From JADKAV01 sp963704075 (GTDB lineage: Bacteria > Actinomycetota > Actinomycetes > S36-B12 > UBA10799): a stretch of 64,000 nucleotides of DNA. Under the pieces are notes generated by a model, which made no database searches, had not been told where the DNA came from, and saw only the letters and a program-made list of their open reading frames with translations. Both the position numbers and the translations under genes were made by a program. This document shows positions 20,167-31,124 of this stretch, piece after piece. The stretch lies in assembly GCA_963704075.1 (NCBI GenBank), contig CAVPGV010000015.1:51390-115389 (forward strand), in the 5' to 3' direction. Each line of letters starts with the position of its first letter. Within the stretch, counting starts at the first letter, position 1.

Positions 20167-20206
20167 ACGGTGAGGGGTTCAAGCAGATGCCTGAACCCCT
20201 CACCGT
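20167..20206 (-). promoter_or_regulatory. 15-bp intercistronic hairpin between binding protein and ATPase
   Basis: Perfect 15-bp stem (20167-20181 with 20192-20206) and 10-base loop, starting 6 bases after the stop of the binding-protein gene. At this place in ABC operons such hairpins commonly act as partial terminators or protect the upstream mRNA, so that the binding protein is made in excess over the membrane parts. Confidence 0.75.
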
Positions 20207-20211
20207 CGTTG

Positions 20212-21297
20212 TCAGCTCGCGGACTGCGGCTGGTTGGGGGACGTCACCTCGATGGATCCGTCGATGATGCCCTGCCTGATCTCGTCGAGCTGCGTCTTGA
20301 GCTCGGCGGGCACCTGGTCCTCGAAGTCATGGAACGGAGCAAGTCCGGTTCCGTCATTCGCCAGCGTGCCGACGTACTCCTCACTGGTGAACTCATCGTT
20401 GACCGCCGTGCCGACCGTGTCCTTGACGGCGATGTCGATCTTCTTGAGCACCGAGGTCAGGAACACGTCCTTGTACTGCGGCGCGGACTCGTAGCCATCG
20501 CTGTCCACCCAGATGATGTCCGCCTTGCCTGTGGACTGCGCTTCCTTCGCGGCACCGAGACCCACCGGGCCCGCCACCGGGAAGATGATGTCCGCGCCCT
20601 GCTGGATGAAGTTCTTCGCCAACTGCTGGCCCTTGCCCTGGTCCTCGAAGCCACCGGCCATCGAACCACCGTCAGGTTTGTTCTGGTCCCAGCCCAGCAC
20701 CTCGACATTCGTGCCGTTCTGCTCGTTGTAGTACTGGACACCCTCCCAGTAGCCGTCCATGAAGGAGGTCACCGAGGGAATCGCCAGACCACCGAAGGTC
20801 GCGACCTTGCCGGTCTCGCTCATCCCCGCGGCCAGGTAGCCGGCCATGAACGAGGACTGCGCGGTGTTGAACAGCAGGCCCTTCATGTTGTCGATCTCGG
20901 GGTCGCTGGCCGCGTCCACGATCGCGAACTTCTCGTCGGGGTTGTCCTGTGCACCCTCCTTGGTCGCATCCTCCATGAGGAAGCCGACCGTGACGATGAT
21001 GCCGCAGTCGTCGTTGACCAGGGAGTTGATGTTGGGTGCGTAGTCGGTCTGGCTCTTCGACTCCAGGAACTTCTCCTGGATGCCGAACTCCGCCACCGCC
21101 TCCTGGATGCCCCGGTAGGCGCTTGCGTTGAACGAGCGGTCGTCGATGCCACCGGCGTCCGAGACCATGCAGGCCAGGAAGTCGCTGTTACCGGTTGCTG
21201 CCGGCGAGGCATCCGCGCTGTCGTCGGGGGCGCTGCTACAGGCCGCTAGGGCCAACGCTGCAACCGTTCCGACGGCTGCGAGGCGAAGCTTCTTCAT
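20212..21297 (-). CDS. BMP-family nucleoside-binding lipoprotein
   Basis: Extracellular substrate-binding lipoprotein of the nucleoside ABC importer (PnrA/BmpA/Med family). The signal peptide MKKLRLAAVGTVAALALAAC ends in a lipobox with Cys20, then a Ser/Asp/Ala linker and the two-lobed domain with DAGGIDDRSFN, GFLMEDATKEG and the GWDQNKPDGGSMAGGF segment. ATG 21297 is fixed by a strong GGAGGA ribosome site six bases upstream. First gene of the salvage operon leading into ABC, permeases, cdd and add, so the transported ligands are probably cytidine and adenosine-type nucleosides (inference from neighbours). Confidence 0.92.
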   Translation of the reverse strand: MKKLRLAAVGTVAALALAACSSAPDDSADASPAATGNSDFLACMVSDAGGIDDRSFNASAYRGIQEAVAEFGIQEKFLESKSQTDYAPNINSLVNDDCGIIVTVGFLMEDATKEGAQDNPDEKFAIVDAASDPEIDNMKGLLFNTAQSSFMAGYLAAGMSETGKVATFGGLAIPSVTSFMDGYWEGVQYYNEQNGTNVEVLGWDQNKPDGGSMAGGFEDQGKGQQLAKNFIQQGADIIFPVAGPVGLGAAKEAQSTGKADIIWVDSDGYESAPQYKDVFLTSVLKKIDIAVKDTVGTAVNDEFTSEEYVGTLANDGTGLAPFHDFEDQVPAELKTQLDEIRQGIIDGSIEVTSPNQPQSAS

Positions 21298-21325
21298 ACA
21301 TTCCTCCAAATGTGAACTCACCCGG

Positions 21326-21331
21326 AGTTTA
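21326..21331 (-). promoter_or_regulatory. -10 box (TAAACT) of the nucleoside operon
   Basis: TAnnnT hexamer on the minus strand about 29 bases before the lipoprotein ATG, leaving a short leader that includes the GGAGGA site. Confidence 0.4.
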
Positions 21332-21645
21332 CGCCCTGTTTACTTTCCGGTGAGGCGGGCACGCCGGATCTGTGGCCATTCGTACCCCCGCTGCCGCGAT
21401 TATGTCGCGGTCGGCGCCCTGTGTGCGCAAGTCGTCCGCGGCGGCGCGTCGGCCCCAGGGGCGGTGCTGGTCGTCACGCTTCTGGGAGCGCCGAATATCC
21501 ACCAGCACCGCGGCGGCCCGAGCGGTACGCGTCGGGTCCCGGATGGCCACCAGACCCCCCACGAGCCGCCTAAGTCTGCCTCACGTTTTCGGACATACCG
21601 CCCGAACAAGCACGCTGGGAAAGCCTGACCCAGCGCTCCCCACTA
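21332..21645. other. Divergent spacer between nucleoside operon and sdh operon
   Basis: About 310 bases with no supported gene. It separates two divergent operons, and candidate -10 boxes lie at its two edges. No clear operator was recognised. Confidence 0.5.
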
Positions 21646-21651
21646 GCATGA
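21646..21651 (+). promoter_or_regulatory. -10 box (TAGCAT) of sdhCDAB
   Basis: TAnnnT hexamer 28 bases before the sdhC GTG; a full AAGGAGG ribosome site follows at 21669-21675. Confidence 0.4.
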
Positions 21652-21679
21652 ATCCGTAACCACGCCCAAGGAGGTAACA

Positions 21680-22075
21680 GTGCCAAAGGCTTCTGTCGGC
21701 ACGCTGTACCGAGGGCATGAGGGAATGTGGACCTGGGTCGCCCATCGCATCACCGGCGTTGCGGTCTTCTTCTTCTTGCTCGTGCACGTTCTGGACACCG
21801 CTCTGGTGCGGGTCTCCCCGAGTGCCTACGACGCGGTCATCGCGACGTACAAGACCCCGATCGTGAATCTCATGGAGGTTGGCCTGGTCGGAGCGGTGCT
21901 CTTCCACGCCCTCAACGGGATCCGGATCATCCTGGTCGACTTCTGGTCCAAGGGACCCAGGGTCCAGCGTCAGATGACGTGGGCGATCATGGCGATCTGG
22001 CTGGTGCTGATGATCCCCGGCACCTACTTCATGTTGATCCACACCGTTGAGAACCTGTTCGGGAGCACCTCATGA
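21680..22075 (+). CDS. sdhC: Succinate dehydrogenase cytochrome b556 subunit
   Basis: Membrane anchor of complex II that binds haem b and quinone with SdhD. The 131 residues have three helices; the N-terminal GMWTWVAHRITGV segment carries the quinone-site Ser/Arg-type pattern, and HVLDT and HALNGIR supply candidate haem-ligand histidines. GTG 21680 is set by a perfect AAGGAGG site 4 bases upstream. Its stop overlaps sdhD as ATGA. First gene of sdhCDAB. Confidence 0.93.
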   Translation: MPKASVGTLYRGHEGMWTWVAHRITGVAVFFFLLVHVLDTALVRVSPSAYDAVIATYKTPIVNLMEVGLVGAVLFHALNGIRIILVDFWSKGPRVQRQMTWAIMAIWLVLMIPGTYFMLIHTVENLFGSTS

Positions 22076-22473
22076 GCGCACCGGCACTGAACGCTCCGAG
22101 AACCGCCCGCAGCGGCGGGCGGACGAACTACGAGATGTGGTCGTGGGTCTTCATGCGGGTGTCCGGCATCGTGCTGGTCTTCCTCGTCCTGGGTCACTTG
22201 CTGATCATGAACATCCTCGATGGCGGGGTACAGCGCATCAACTTCGCCTTCGTCGCCGGGCGCTGGAGCAGCCCGTTCTGGCAGGTGTGGGATCTGCTGC
22301 AACTCTGGCTGGCCATGATCCACGGGGCCAACGGCCTGCGCACCATCATCAACGACTACTCGGAGCGGGACCAGACCCGATTCTGGCTCAAAGCAGCGCT
22401 CTTGACCGCCACCGTCTTCACGATTGCACTGGGCACGCTCGTGATCTTCACCTTCGACCCCAACATCAGCTGA
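22072..22473 (+). CDS. sdhD: Succinate dehydrogenase hydrophobic anchor subunit
   Basis: Second membrane anchor of complex II. The 133 residues have three transmembrane helices; MWSWVFMRVSGIVLVFLVLGHL gives the first with a conserved Arg-Ser-Gly quinone-site motif, and the second helix holds the HGANGLRTIINDY motif. ATG overlaps the sdhC stop by four bases, implying coupled synthesis of the two anchors; sdhA begins 8 bases after its stop. Confidence 0.92.
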   Translation: MSAPALNAPRTARSGGRTNYEMWSWVFMRVSGIVLVFLVLGHLLIMNILDGGVQRINFAFVAGRWSSPFWQVWDLLQLWLAMIHGANGLRTIINDYSERDQTRFWLKAALLTATVFTIALGTLVIFTFDPNIS

Positions 22474-22481
22474 GGTAGATC

Positions 22482-24230
<1,749 letters not shown>

Positions 24231-24231
<1 letters not shown>

Positions 24232-24968
24232 TGACTACCACCGTTTCCGAGCAGATCACCCGGCTGGACGTCAGGTTCAAGATCGCCCGCTTCATCCCTG
24301 AGACCGACGAGGAGCCGCACTACGAGGAGTACCGCCTCGAGTGCCTGCCGACCGACCGCATCCTGACGGTGATGCAGCGGATCAAGGATGAGATCGACGG
24401 CACCTTGACGTTCCGCCGCTCCTGCGCCCACGGCATCTGCGGGTCCGACGCGATGCGCATCAACGGCCGAAACCGCTTGGCCTGCAAGACGCTGATCAAG
24501 GACCTCAACATCAAGAAGCCCGTGATCATCGAAGCGATCAAGGGTCTGCCGCTGGAGAAGGACCTGGTGGTGGACATGGAGCCCTTCTTCGACGCTTACC
24601 GCGACGTGATGCCCTTCCTGATCCCCGAGGGCCACGACCCGACCCGCGAGCGCCTACAGTCCGCCGAGGACCGGGCCAGGTTCGACGACACCACGAAGTG
24701 CATCCTGTGCGCCTGCTGCACCACTTCGTGCCCGGTGTTCTGGAGCGACGGGCAGTACTTCGGCCCGGCTGCGATCGTCGGCGCGCACCGCTTCATCTTC
24801 GACTCGCGCGACGCCGGCACCGACGTGCGCCTCGACATCCTGAACAGCAAGGAGGGCGTGTGGCGCTGCCGGACCACCTTCAACTGCACCGAAGCCTGCC
24901 CGCGCGGCATCGAGGTCACCAAGGCCATCCAGGAGGTCAAGCGCGCCTTGATGTTCCGGCGGGACTAG
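24231..24968 (+). CDS. sdhB: Succinate dehydrogenase iron-sulfur subunit
   Basis: Carries electrons from FAD to quinone through three Fe-S clusters. In 245 residues: [2Fe-2S] ligands Cys65, Cys70, Asp73 and Cys85; [4Fe-4S] ligands Cys157, Cys160, Cys163 with Cys167 beginning the [3Fe-4S] set, completed by Cys213 and Cys219 (Cys223 returns to the 4Fe site). ATG 24231 shares one base with the sdhA stop (TGATG), which fixes the start. The length matches the family. Confidence 0.95.
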
Positions 24969-25430
24969 TAGAGGCGATTCGCGGGTCGTCGAGTTTCTGC
25001 GCAGTGCATGGGAACCCAATCAGTCGGTTCACGGTCAGCGGCACGCCCATGGCTGGCGCTTCGGACTTGAGGGTTGCGGGGGCTTTGTGGCCGGGCTGGA
25101 TGCTCGGCTCCGGCCTGCTGCGCGGATGGAGTCCGTGCTCCTTTCGGTGAAGGACCGACCAGTCACCGGTCGGATCCTCACCAGAAGGCTTCCTCGGATG
25201 GCAAGGGGTAGCTAGGTTGGACCCGCGCGCCGGCTTGACGCACGGCCCGCTGGTTGACGTTCGTGGCGCGAGGAGCATCGACCAAGGCAAGAATCGGGTT
25301 CTTCAGCACCGGAAGTCCGCACTTATCAGCCAACGGTCGCGCCCGGACTTTTCCGCAACGACCGAGGCAGGGATCGACAGGAACTCCCTGACTCCCCCTT
25401 GGACTCCGAAGGGCCCCCTTGCTCCGCGTG
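24969..25430. other. 462-base intergenic region after sdhB
   Basis: No gene supported on either strand. It holds the imperfect hairpin and motif pair at 25141-25190 (separate entry), which may terminate sdhCDAB about 175 bases past its stop. The remainder shows no feature I can name. Confidence 0.5.
25141..25190. repeat. Copies C and D of the GGTGAAGATCCGACCA motif, arranged as a hairpin
   Basis: The left arm CTTTCGGTGAAGGACCGACCA (split: 25141-25161) matches copy B except two bases; the right arm, read on the minus strand from 25189, begins CTTCTGGTGAGGATCCGACC and matches copy A at 27 of 31 positions. The two arms pair at 12 of 15 positions (25146-25160 with 25168-25182) around a 7-base loop. 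Confidence 0.55.
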
Positions 25431-25820
25431 CTAGACCACCCCACCGTGCTCGGAGTCGAGCGGCGACACGGGGTGCTCGTGCTCCAGGGGCCGGTAGGTG
25501 TAGAAGAACGTGCAGCCACCCGGCCCTACGTCGGTGACCGCGTGCGCGACCGTCGGCGGTATGTAGATGTACGACCCGGGTCCGAGCCTGCGGCCGAGCA
25601 TGGAGCACTCACCTTCCAGGATCAGGATGTGGTGATGGGCCGCGTGGTGGATGTGTTCGGGGTTCTCGTGACCCTCGTCCACCCGCATGAGACCCAGCGT
25701 CGTGTCGCCTGACTGCCAGAGGGTCTTCTGGTGCACGCCCGCCATCAGGGTCGACCAGTCCATGGCCTCGATGTCGGGTCCACTGGCAACGATCAACTTG
25801 CCCAGATCATCTCTGTTCAT
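25431..25820 (-). CDS. Cupin-domain protein
   Basis: Single small cupin of 129 residues. The two cupin motifs are visible: an N-terminal HIHHAAHHH-type metal-site segment (about 57-65) followed by Glu in ILEGE (about 69), and a C-terminal PGSYIYIPPTVAHAV segment with a His (about 93). So a metal-binding cupin, cytosolic, substrate unknown; the C-terminus has extra His residues (EHEHPVSP). It stands alone on the minus strand between sdhB and the D,D-carboxypeptidase, with a moderate G-rich ribosome site before ATG 25820. Could be a small-molecule isomerase or dioxygenase-like sensor; no stronger call is possible. Confidence 0.75.
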   Translation of the reverse strand: MNRDDLGKLIVASGPDIEAMDWSTLMAGVHQKTLWQSGDTTLGLMRVDEGHENPEHIHHAAHHHILILEGECSMLGRRLGPGSYIYIPPTVAHAVTDVGPGGCTFFYTYRPLEHEHPVSPLDSEHGGVV

Positions 25821-25986
25821 CGCAGTCCCACCGCCTCTCTTCTATGTCGTCAGCCTATTCCCCCGCGGCTTTGGGTCGGGTGAGGAGTCGGTGGATTTCT
25901 TCGCGCCACCTACTACCGGTGACGGGATACGGAATCTGGCCGCACACGCACGCGTGGCGTTGCCGCCCACCTGTGAAAACCGCCCG

Positions 25987-25992
25987 TACGCT
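25987..25992 (+). promoter_or_regulatory. -10 box (TACGCT) of the D,D-carboxypeptidase gene
   Basis: TAnnnT hexamer ending 8 bases before ATG 26001; the transcript would have almost no leader and no ribosome site. Confidence 0.4.
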
Positions 25993-26000
25993 GATCTGCA

Positions 26001-27378
26001 ATGCGTACTCTTCTCACCACCGCTGCCAGCATCCTGCTCCTGGCCGGACCCGCCGCAGCACAGGAAACCCCGGCCACCCCGTCGCCGACGCCATCAGCTG
26101 CGCAAGGTGTCGAGATCCCCGATTTCGCGACTCAAGCCTGGATCGTCGTGGATGGCAATTCCGGCGATGTGCTGGCCGGACAGAACATCGACGAGCAGCG
26201 ACCGATGGCGTCGACCATCAAGACCCTGACCGCGCTGACCCTGCTCCCGCGCCTGCAGTACGACAGCACGTACGAGGCCCGTCCGACTGAAACCCTCACG
26301 GAGGGCGCTCACGTCGGGGTGCTCGCGGGAAGTCGCTACACCGTCGAGGAACTGTTCCACGGGATGCTGATGCGCAGCGGCAACGACGCGGCTGTCGCTC
26401 TGGCCGACGCATACGGATACCAGCGCACGCTGGCGGCGATGAACGCGGAGGCCGCTCGCATCGGAGCCAACAACACCATCGCGAAATCACCGAACGGTCT
26501 CGACCAGCCCGGCCAGGTGACCACGGCTGCCGACCTCGCGCAGATCTACCGCGTCGCCATCCAGGATCCGCGCCTGCAGGAGATCCTCACCGCCAAGCAG
26601 GCGCAGTTCCCCGGACAGCCTCCCCAGGATCCGACGAAGGCCCGCGGCGACTTCACGATCTTCAACAACGACAACCTGCTCAATGGTGACTATCCGGGCT
26701 TCCTGGGGGGAAAGAGCGGCTTCACCAGCCAGGCGGGCAGGACCTACGTGGCGGGCGCCGAGCAGGATGGTCGTCGACTGGTGGTCGCGCTGCTCGGGAT
26801 CGGCGGGGGCACAACGCAGACCGCCGGCCAGCTGCTCGATTGGTCCTTCGCGAACGCTGACCGGTTGAGTCCGATCGGGCAACTCCCGGCGGTACCACAA
26901 CAGGCCGCCATCGCGGCCGAACCGGCGGGCAGCAATGCGGATCCCAACGACATCGCTGCCCTTCCGACCGAGGCGCAGAACCAGACCGTGGCCGCGCAAG
27001 CCGTGGAGTCGGCCGTCTCGACCGCGCAGAGGGCTGCCAACTCGGCCGCGGACCAAGCCATCCCGGAGACCACCACCGGCGTGGCGGCGATCATGAACGT
27101 CTCGGGATACCCCTCCTCGCCCTTCGTCGTTGCCGAGCCGGCACAGGACACCGCCCCCGCTCAACGAGGACTGTTCGCATCTTTGCTCGTGGGGCTGTTC
27201 AAGGCGTTCATGTGGCTATTGCTGTTCCTGGGGATCGCCGTGGTGCTGTTGCGCATCCGGGCGGTCAGGCGCATCAGGCGGCGCCGAGAGGCATATGCCC
27301 GCGCTACGCAACAACGCCAAGCGGGAAAGTGCTGCATCGGACTCCAGACGTGATCGGGTCCCATCTCGTACAGGGTGA
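26001..27378 (+). CDS. D-alanyl-D-alanine carboxypeptidase (peptidase S11), C-terminal frameshift
   Basis: Penicillin-binding protein trimming the terminal D-Ala of peptidoglycan stems outside the membrane. Signal peptide 1-20, then the S11 domain with STIK (71-74, Ser71 nucleophile), SGN (126-128) and KSG (238-240, a Ser variant of the usual KTG). A long Ala/Gln-rich linker (about 295-390) leads to a single C-terminal helix (about 391-417) and a basic tail, so it is membrane-anchored. As read, the frame stops at 27353, but removing one G at 27323-27325 extends it to 27378 and at the same time repairs the convergent 2H phosphoesterase gene. That double repair makes an extra base likely. Confidence 0.9.
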
Positions 27379-27820
27379 TCTCCGGCACCGTGAAGGCCGC
27401 GGCGTAATCAGCCAGGGTGCGTTGGGCGGTGACCAGGGTCTCCTCTGGCACGTCGTGCGCCACCGTGACGTGCGGGTGATAGTCGAACCGAAGCTTGCGA
27501 GCCAGCGGACCTGACCGGACGTCACGTTCAAGGGTCATGATCGGTCCCGCACCAACATCCACCCGGACGTACACGACCGGCGAGAGTGGGCGAAACGTCC
27601 CGGTACCGCGCAACTCGACCTCGAAGGGTTCGTGCCTGCGGGCCACGGCTTCCAGATGCATGATGACCGGATCAAGATCCGCAATCGCGGTCGGCGGCAG
27701 CAGGGTCACGTGCGCCTGGATCGTGTGGGCTTGGGGATCGCCGAAACGTTCGCGCCACGTCTCCAGTTCGTCGGCGAAGGGGTCAGGGATGGCGATCGCC
27801 ACTCCGATATTGCGCTTCAT
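27304..27820 (-). CDS. 2'-5' RNA ligase/2H phosphoesterase family protein, frameshifted
   Basis: Small 2H-phosphoesterase of about 171 residues. The two signature motifs are HVTLLPP (near 37) and HPHVTVAH (near 119), each providing a catalytic His. These proteins hydrolyse or join 2',3'-cyclic phosphate/2'-5' linkages; the in vivo substrate is unknown. ATG 27820 overlaps the trpS stop as ATGA. One extra G at 27323-27325 (C on this strand) changes the end: corrected, it finishes HFPLGVVA, typical of the family. Without correction the frame runs on through the antisense of the carboxypeptidase gene. Confidence 0.75.
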
Positions 27821-28820
27821 TCCGCGTGAGACTGCAGACCCAACGCTGCGTACGCCGCTTCGAAGAGTCGGTTGCGCCGCATGGCGGGCCTTCACAGCAC
27901 CTTCGGCCATGAGGCGGTTCAATTCGGCCGGATCAGCGAGGTAGCCGCGCGTGCGTTCGGCGAACGGTTCAGCAACGGCCACGACGGCCTCGGCGGTGGC
28001 GACCTTCAACGGGCCGTACATTCCGCCGCCGTATTCCGCCTCGACCTCAGCGACCGTGCGGTCCGTCGCCGCGGCCAAGATGCTGAGCAGGTTCGATACA
28101 CCCGGCTTGTTCACAGGGTCGTATCGGACCTCCGTCTCGGAGTCGGTGACCGCGGACTTGATCTTCTTGGCGATCTGCTTTGGCGGATCGAGGAGCGAAC
28201 ACACAGCCGGCCGGGACAGACTTGCTCATCTTCGCGGAGGGGTCCTGCAGGTCCAGGATCTTCGCACTGTCCTTGACGATGTACGGTTCGGGAACGACGA
28301 ATGTCTGCCCGTAGCGATGGTTGAACCGTTCGGCCAGATCCCTGGTCAGTTCCAGATGCTGTCTCTGATCCTCGCCCACCGGCACCGCGTTCGCCTGGTA
28401 GAGCAGGATGTCGGCCACCTGCAGGCAGGGATAGGTGAACAGGCCCACCGAGGCGCTGCCGGCGCCCTCTCGGGCCGTCTTGTCCTTGAACTGCGTCATC
28501 CGGGAGGCTTCCCCGTAGCCGGTCAGGCACATCATCACCCACGCCAACTGGCTGTGGGCTGGGACGTCGCTCTGGACGAACAACGTCGCGCGTTGTGGGT
28601 CGATACCGGCCGCCAGGAGTTGTGCGTACGACACCCGCGTGCGTTCACGCTGCACGTGAGGATCACCCGGGACCGTGATCGCATGCAGATCGACGACGCA
28701 GTAGAAGGCATCGTTGTCGTCCTGCAAGGACACCCAGTGGCGCAGGGCGCCGAAGTAGTTCCCGATGTGGAAACTGTCCGAGGTCGGCTGGATGCCGGAG
28801 AGGATGCGGGGTCGCGCCAT
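27817..28820 (-). CDS. trpS: Tryptophanyl-tRNA synthetase, two frameshifts
   Basis: Class I synthetase charging tRNA-Trp in the cytosol. N-terminal Rossmann domain with the HIGH-type HIGN (about 18-21) and the KMSKS loop intact just before the first frame break. An extra base near 28198 interrupts after KMSKSVPAG, and another near 27885 interrupts near the end; removing both gives a 333-residue protein ending LFEAAYAALGL plus six residues, whose stop overlaps the next ATG. 1004 = 3x334 + 2 agrees with two insertions. An essential single-copy gene, so these are very probably sequence errors. Preceded by the CorC-like gene, 4 bases away. Confidence 0.92.
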
Positions 28821-28824
28821 GGTC

Positions 28825-30123
28825 CTATTCTGTCGGCTCGGGGTTGGGCACCGGCGCGTGGGCGACCAGGACTCGGGAGATCCGTCGACCGTCCATCGCA
28901 GTCACTGTCAGCGTGTTCCCCTCGAAGTCCAGGCTGTCTCCCTCCGCCGGAAGCCTGCCCAACTGAGCGACGATGTAGCCGGCCACCGTTTCGTAGGGAC
29001 CCTCGGGCAGTGCGAATCCGATCTCCTCGACGAAGTCGTCGAGACTCAGCAGCCCGTCCACCTCGGCTTGACCGCCCGGGCTGAACGTAGGCGTCTCGCT
29101 GAGGTCGAACTCGTCGCGAATGTCTCCGATGAGTTCCTCGACGAGGTCCTCCAGGGTCACGATGCCCGCCGTGCCGCCGTACTCATCGGCCACTATCGCC
29201 AGGTGCTGGCCCCCGTCTCGCATTTCCTGCATGGCAGGCAGGATGGCCTTGCTGTCAGGGAAGCGCGGTACCGGACGTACCAGTCGCCGGATACGCAGGG
29301 ACCGGTGCACCTCTGGGTCGAGCAAATCGCGGACATGCACGAAGCCGATCACGTCGTCGGCGGAGTCCTCCACGACCGGATACCGCGAATGCGGCAACTC
29401 ACGGACCTTCGATACGGCCTTCTGGACTGAAAGGTCGGCCTCGAGGAACTCCACCTCCGTACGTGGCACCATCACGCCAGCCAGATCGCGTCCACCGGCT
29501 GAGATCACATCGTCGATGAGTTCGCGCTCTTCAGTCGTGAGCGACTCCTGCGCAGCAACCAGACCGCGCAGTTCCTCACCGGATATGCCCTCCTTCGCGG
29601 CCTCTGGATCTCCCCCGAGCATCCGGACGACGGCATTCGTGGAGACCGAGAGAAACCAGATGAACGGGCGGGACACTTTGGCCAGTGCATCAACCGGGCC
29701 GGCCAGGGTCAGCGAGAACGTTTCCGCGCGCTGAAGGGCCAGGCGTTTCGGGACCAGTTCTCCGAGGACCAGCGACAGGTAGGCGATGACCACCGTCACG
29801 CCGATGAACGCAAGGCTGCCTGCTACTCCTGGCGGCAATCCGAGCGACTCGAGCCACGGTGACACCTGGGGAGAGATTCGGGAGGCGCCGAAGCCAGCCG
29901 ACAGAAACCCGGCGAGCGTCACCCCGACCTGCACCGCCGCCAGGAATCGGTTCGGATTGCTCACCAGGTTCTTCAGTCGGCGACCCCGCCCACCCTGTGT
30001 GGCGGCCAAATGCTCCACCTGGGATTCACGCAGGCTCACGAGGGCCGTTTCAGCAGCCGCGAAGAATCCACCGATCAGGGTGAACAGCAGTACCACACCG
30101 ATATTGGTCAGCAGTTCACTCAC
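28825..30123 (-). CDS. HlyC/CorC-family (CNNM-like) membrane protein
   Basis: Membrane protein of the CNNM/CorC class implicated in divalent cation (Mg2+/Co2+) homeostasis. The 432 residues comprise an N-terminal DUF21 membrane domain (about 1-180, with GGFFAAAETALVSL and GELVPKRLAL motifs), two CBS domains (about 200-330, with VMVPRTEV and DEYGGTAGIVTLEDLVEELIG split across the second), and a C-terminal CorC_HlyC domain. GTG 30123 is chosen because conserved sequence begins directly there. Together with trpS and the phosphoesterase it forms a tight minus-strand run. Confidence 0.9.
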   Translation of the reverse strand: MSELLTNIGVVLLFTLIGGFFAAAETALVSLRESQVEHLAATQGGRGRRLKNLVSNPNRFLAAVQVGVTLAGFLSAGFGASRISPQVSPWLESLGLPPGVAGSLAFIGVTVVIAYLSLVLGELVPKRLALQRAETFSLTLAGPVDALAKVSRPFIWFLSVSTNAVVRMLGGDPEAAKEGISGEELRGLVAAQESLTTEERELIDDVISAGGRDLAGVMVPRTEVEFLEADLSVQKAVSKVRELPHSRYPVVEDSADDVIGFVHVRDLLDPEVHRSLRIRRLVRPVPRFPDSKAILPAMQEMRDGGQHLAIVADEYGGTAGIVTLEDLVEELIGDIRDEFDLSETPTFSPGGQAEVDGLLSLDDFVEEIGFALPEGPYETVAGYIVAQLGRLPAEGDSLDFEGNTLTVTAMDGRRISRVLVAHAPVPNPEPTE

Positions 30124-30359
30124 GGGTCCCAGGGTACGCGGATGCTTGGCCTGCGGATCTCGGCAGCAGTGCCCTGATCGAGGACGGCACCCTCCGTACC
30201 GGCCGCCGCCGGTTGACTGAAGAGCTTGCCGGTCCAGGACGATGGAGGATCCCCCGCGGCATCCGGACCGCGTCGTCTCAGGGTGGTCCACCCTGACGCG
30301 ACGGTCCGACGTTTGCGCTCTGCTCACCCCAGAAGCTTCGAAGCACCAGGCAGCCACGT

Positions 30360-31124
30360 TCAGCACTGGATGTCCGCCACCACGGCCGCGTGGTCGCTCC
30401 ACCGTTCGGCATAGGTAGCAGCGCGCCCCACCGTGAAGTTGCTGCACCTGTCCGCGACTTCCGGTCCGGCCAGCACGCAGTCGATCCGCCAGCCGGCGTC
30501 GTTGTCGAATGCTTTGCCCCGCCAGGACCACCAGGTGTAGGGCCCCGGACCCTCACCACCGAAGCGACGCCCGAGATCCACCCATCGGAGCCGGCCGTAC
30601 CACTCGTCGAGGTAGGCCCTCTCCGAGTCGAGGAAGCCGGCTTTGCCGATGTTGCCTTTCCAGTTCTTGATGTCCACTTCGCGGTGTGCCACGTTCAGAT
30701 CGCCGCAGACCAAAGCCCCAGGACGCTGTTCCATCCACTTGCCCATCGCCGCCAGGAAACGGTGCTTCTCATCCTGTGCGGAGGTCCCGGCCTGGCCGGT
30801 GTGCACGTACACGCTCGCGATTTCAATCCCACGGACCACCCCGGCGATCCACCGACCTTGATCGTCGGACTCCCCTAGTGCATCTGCGGGTTCGATCGGC
30901 CACCGGCTCAGCAGGGCAACCCCGGCATGCCCCGCACGCACCGCACTCGGCGAATGCAGCAGGTTCCACTCGGCCAAAGGTCCCAACGCGGCACGTAACT
31001 GCTCGTCGGTGGCGCGGACCTCCTGGAGCGCGATGACGTCTGCCTCCTGCGCAGTCAGCCATTCGACACCCCCGCGCCGGGCGGCGGCACGGATGCCGTT
31101 GACGTTTGCGCTGACGAGCTTCAA
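30360..31124 (-). CDS. xthA: Exodeoxyribonuclease III-type AP endonuclease
   Basis: Mg2+-dependent AP endonuclease/3'-5' exonuclease in base excision repair. The 254 residues contain SANVNGIR (5-12), LQEVRA with metal-binding Glu35, GDLNVAH (about 142-148) and terminal SDHAAV with the catalytic His; the KNWKGNIGKAGF loop is typical of the bacterial ExoIII branch. The start is a TTG that directly abuts the icd stop (TGATTG); no other start fits the conserved N-terminus. It is the distal gene of an mdh-icd-xthA run. Confidence 0.9.
   Translation of the reverse strand: MKLVSANVNGIRAAARRGGVEWLTAQEADVIALQEVRATDEQLRAALGPLAEWNLLHSPSAVRAGHAGVALLSRWPIEPADALGESDDQGRWIAGVVRGIEIASVYVHTGQAGTSAQDEKHRFLAAMGKWMEQRPGALVCGDLNVAHREVDIKNWKGNIGKAGFLDSERAYLDEWYGRLRWVDLGRRFGGEGPGPYTWWSWRGKAFDNDAGWRIDCVLAGPEVADRCSNFTVGRAATYAERWSDHAAVVADIQC

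Noticed and set aside
27161..28204. Apparent fusion of TrpS C-terminus with a 2H phosphoesterase
   Set aside because: Two frame errors; after correction the genes overlap by ATGA and are separate.
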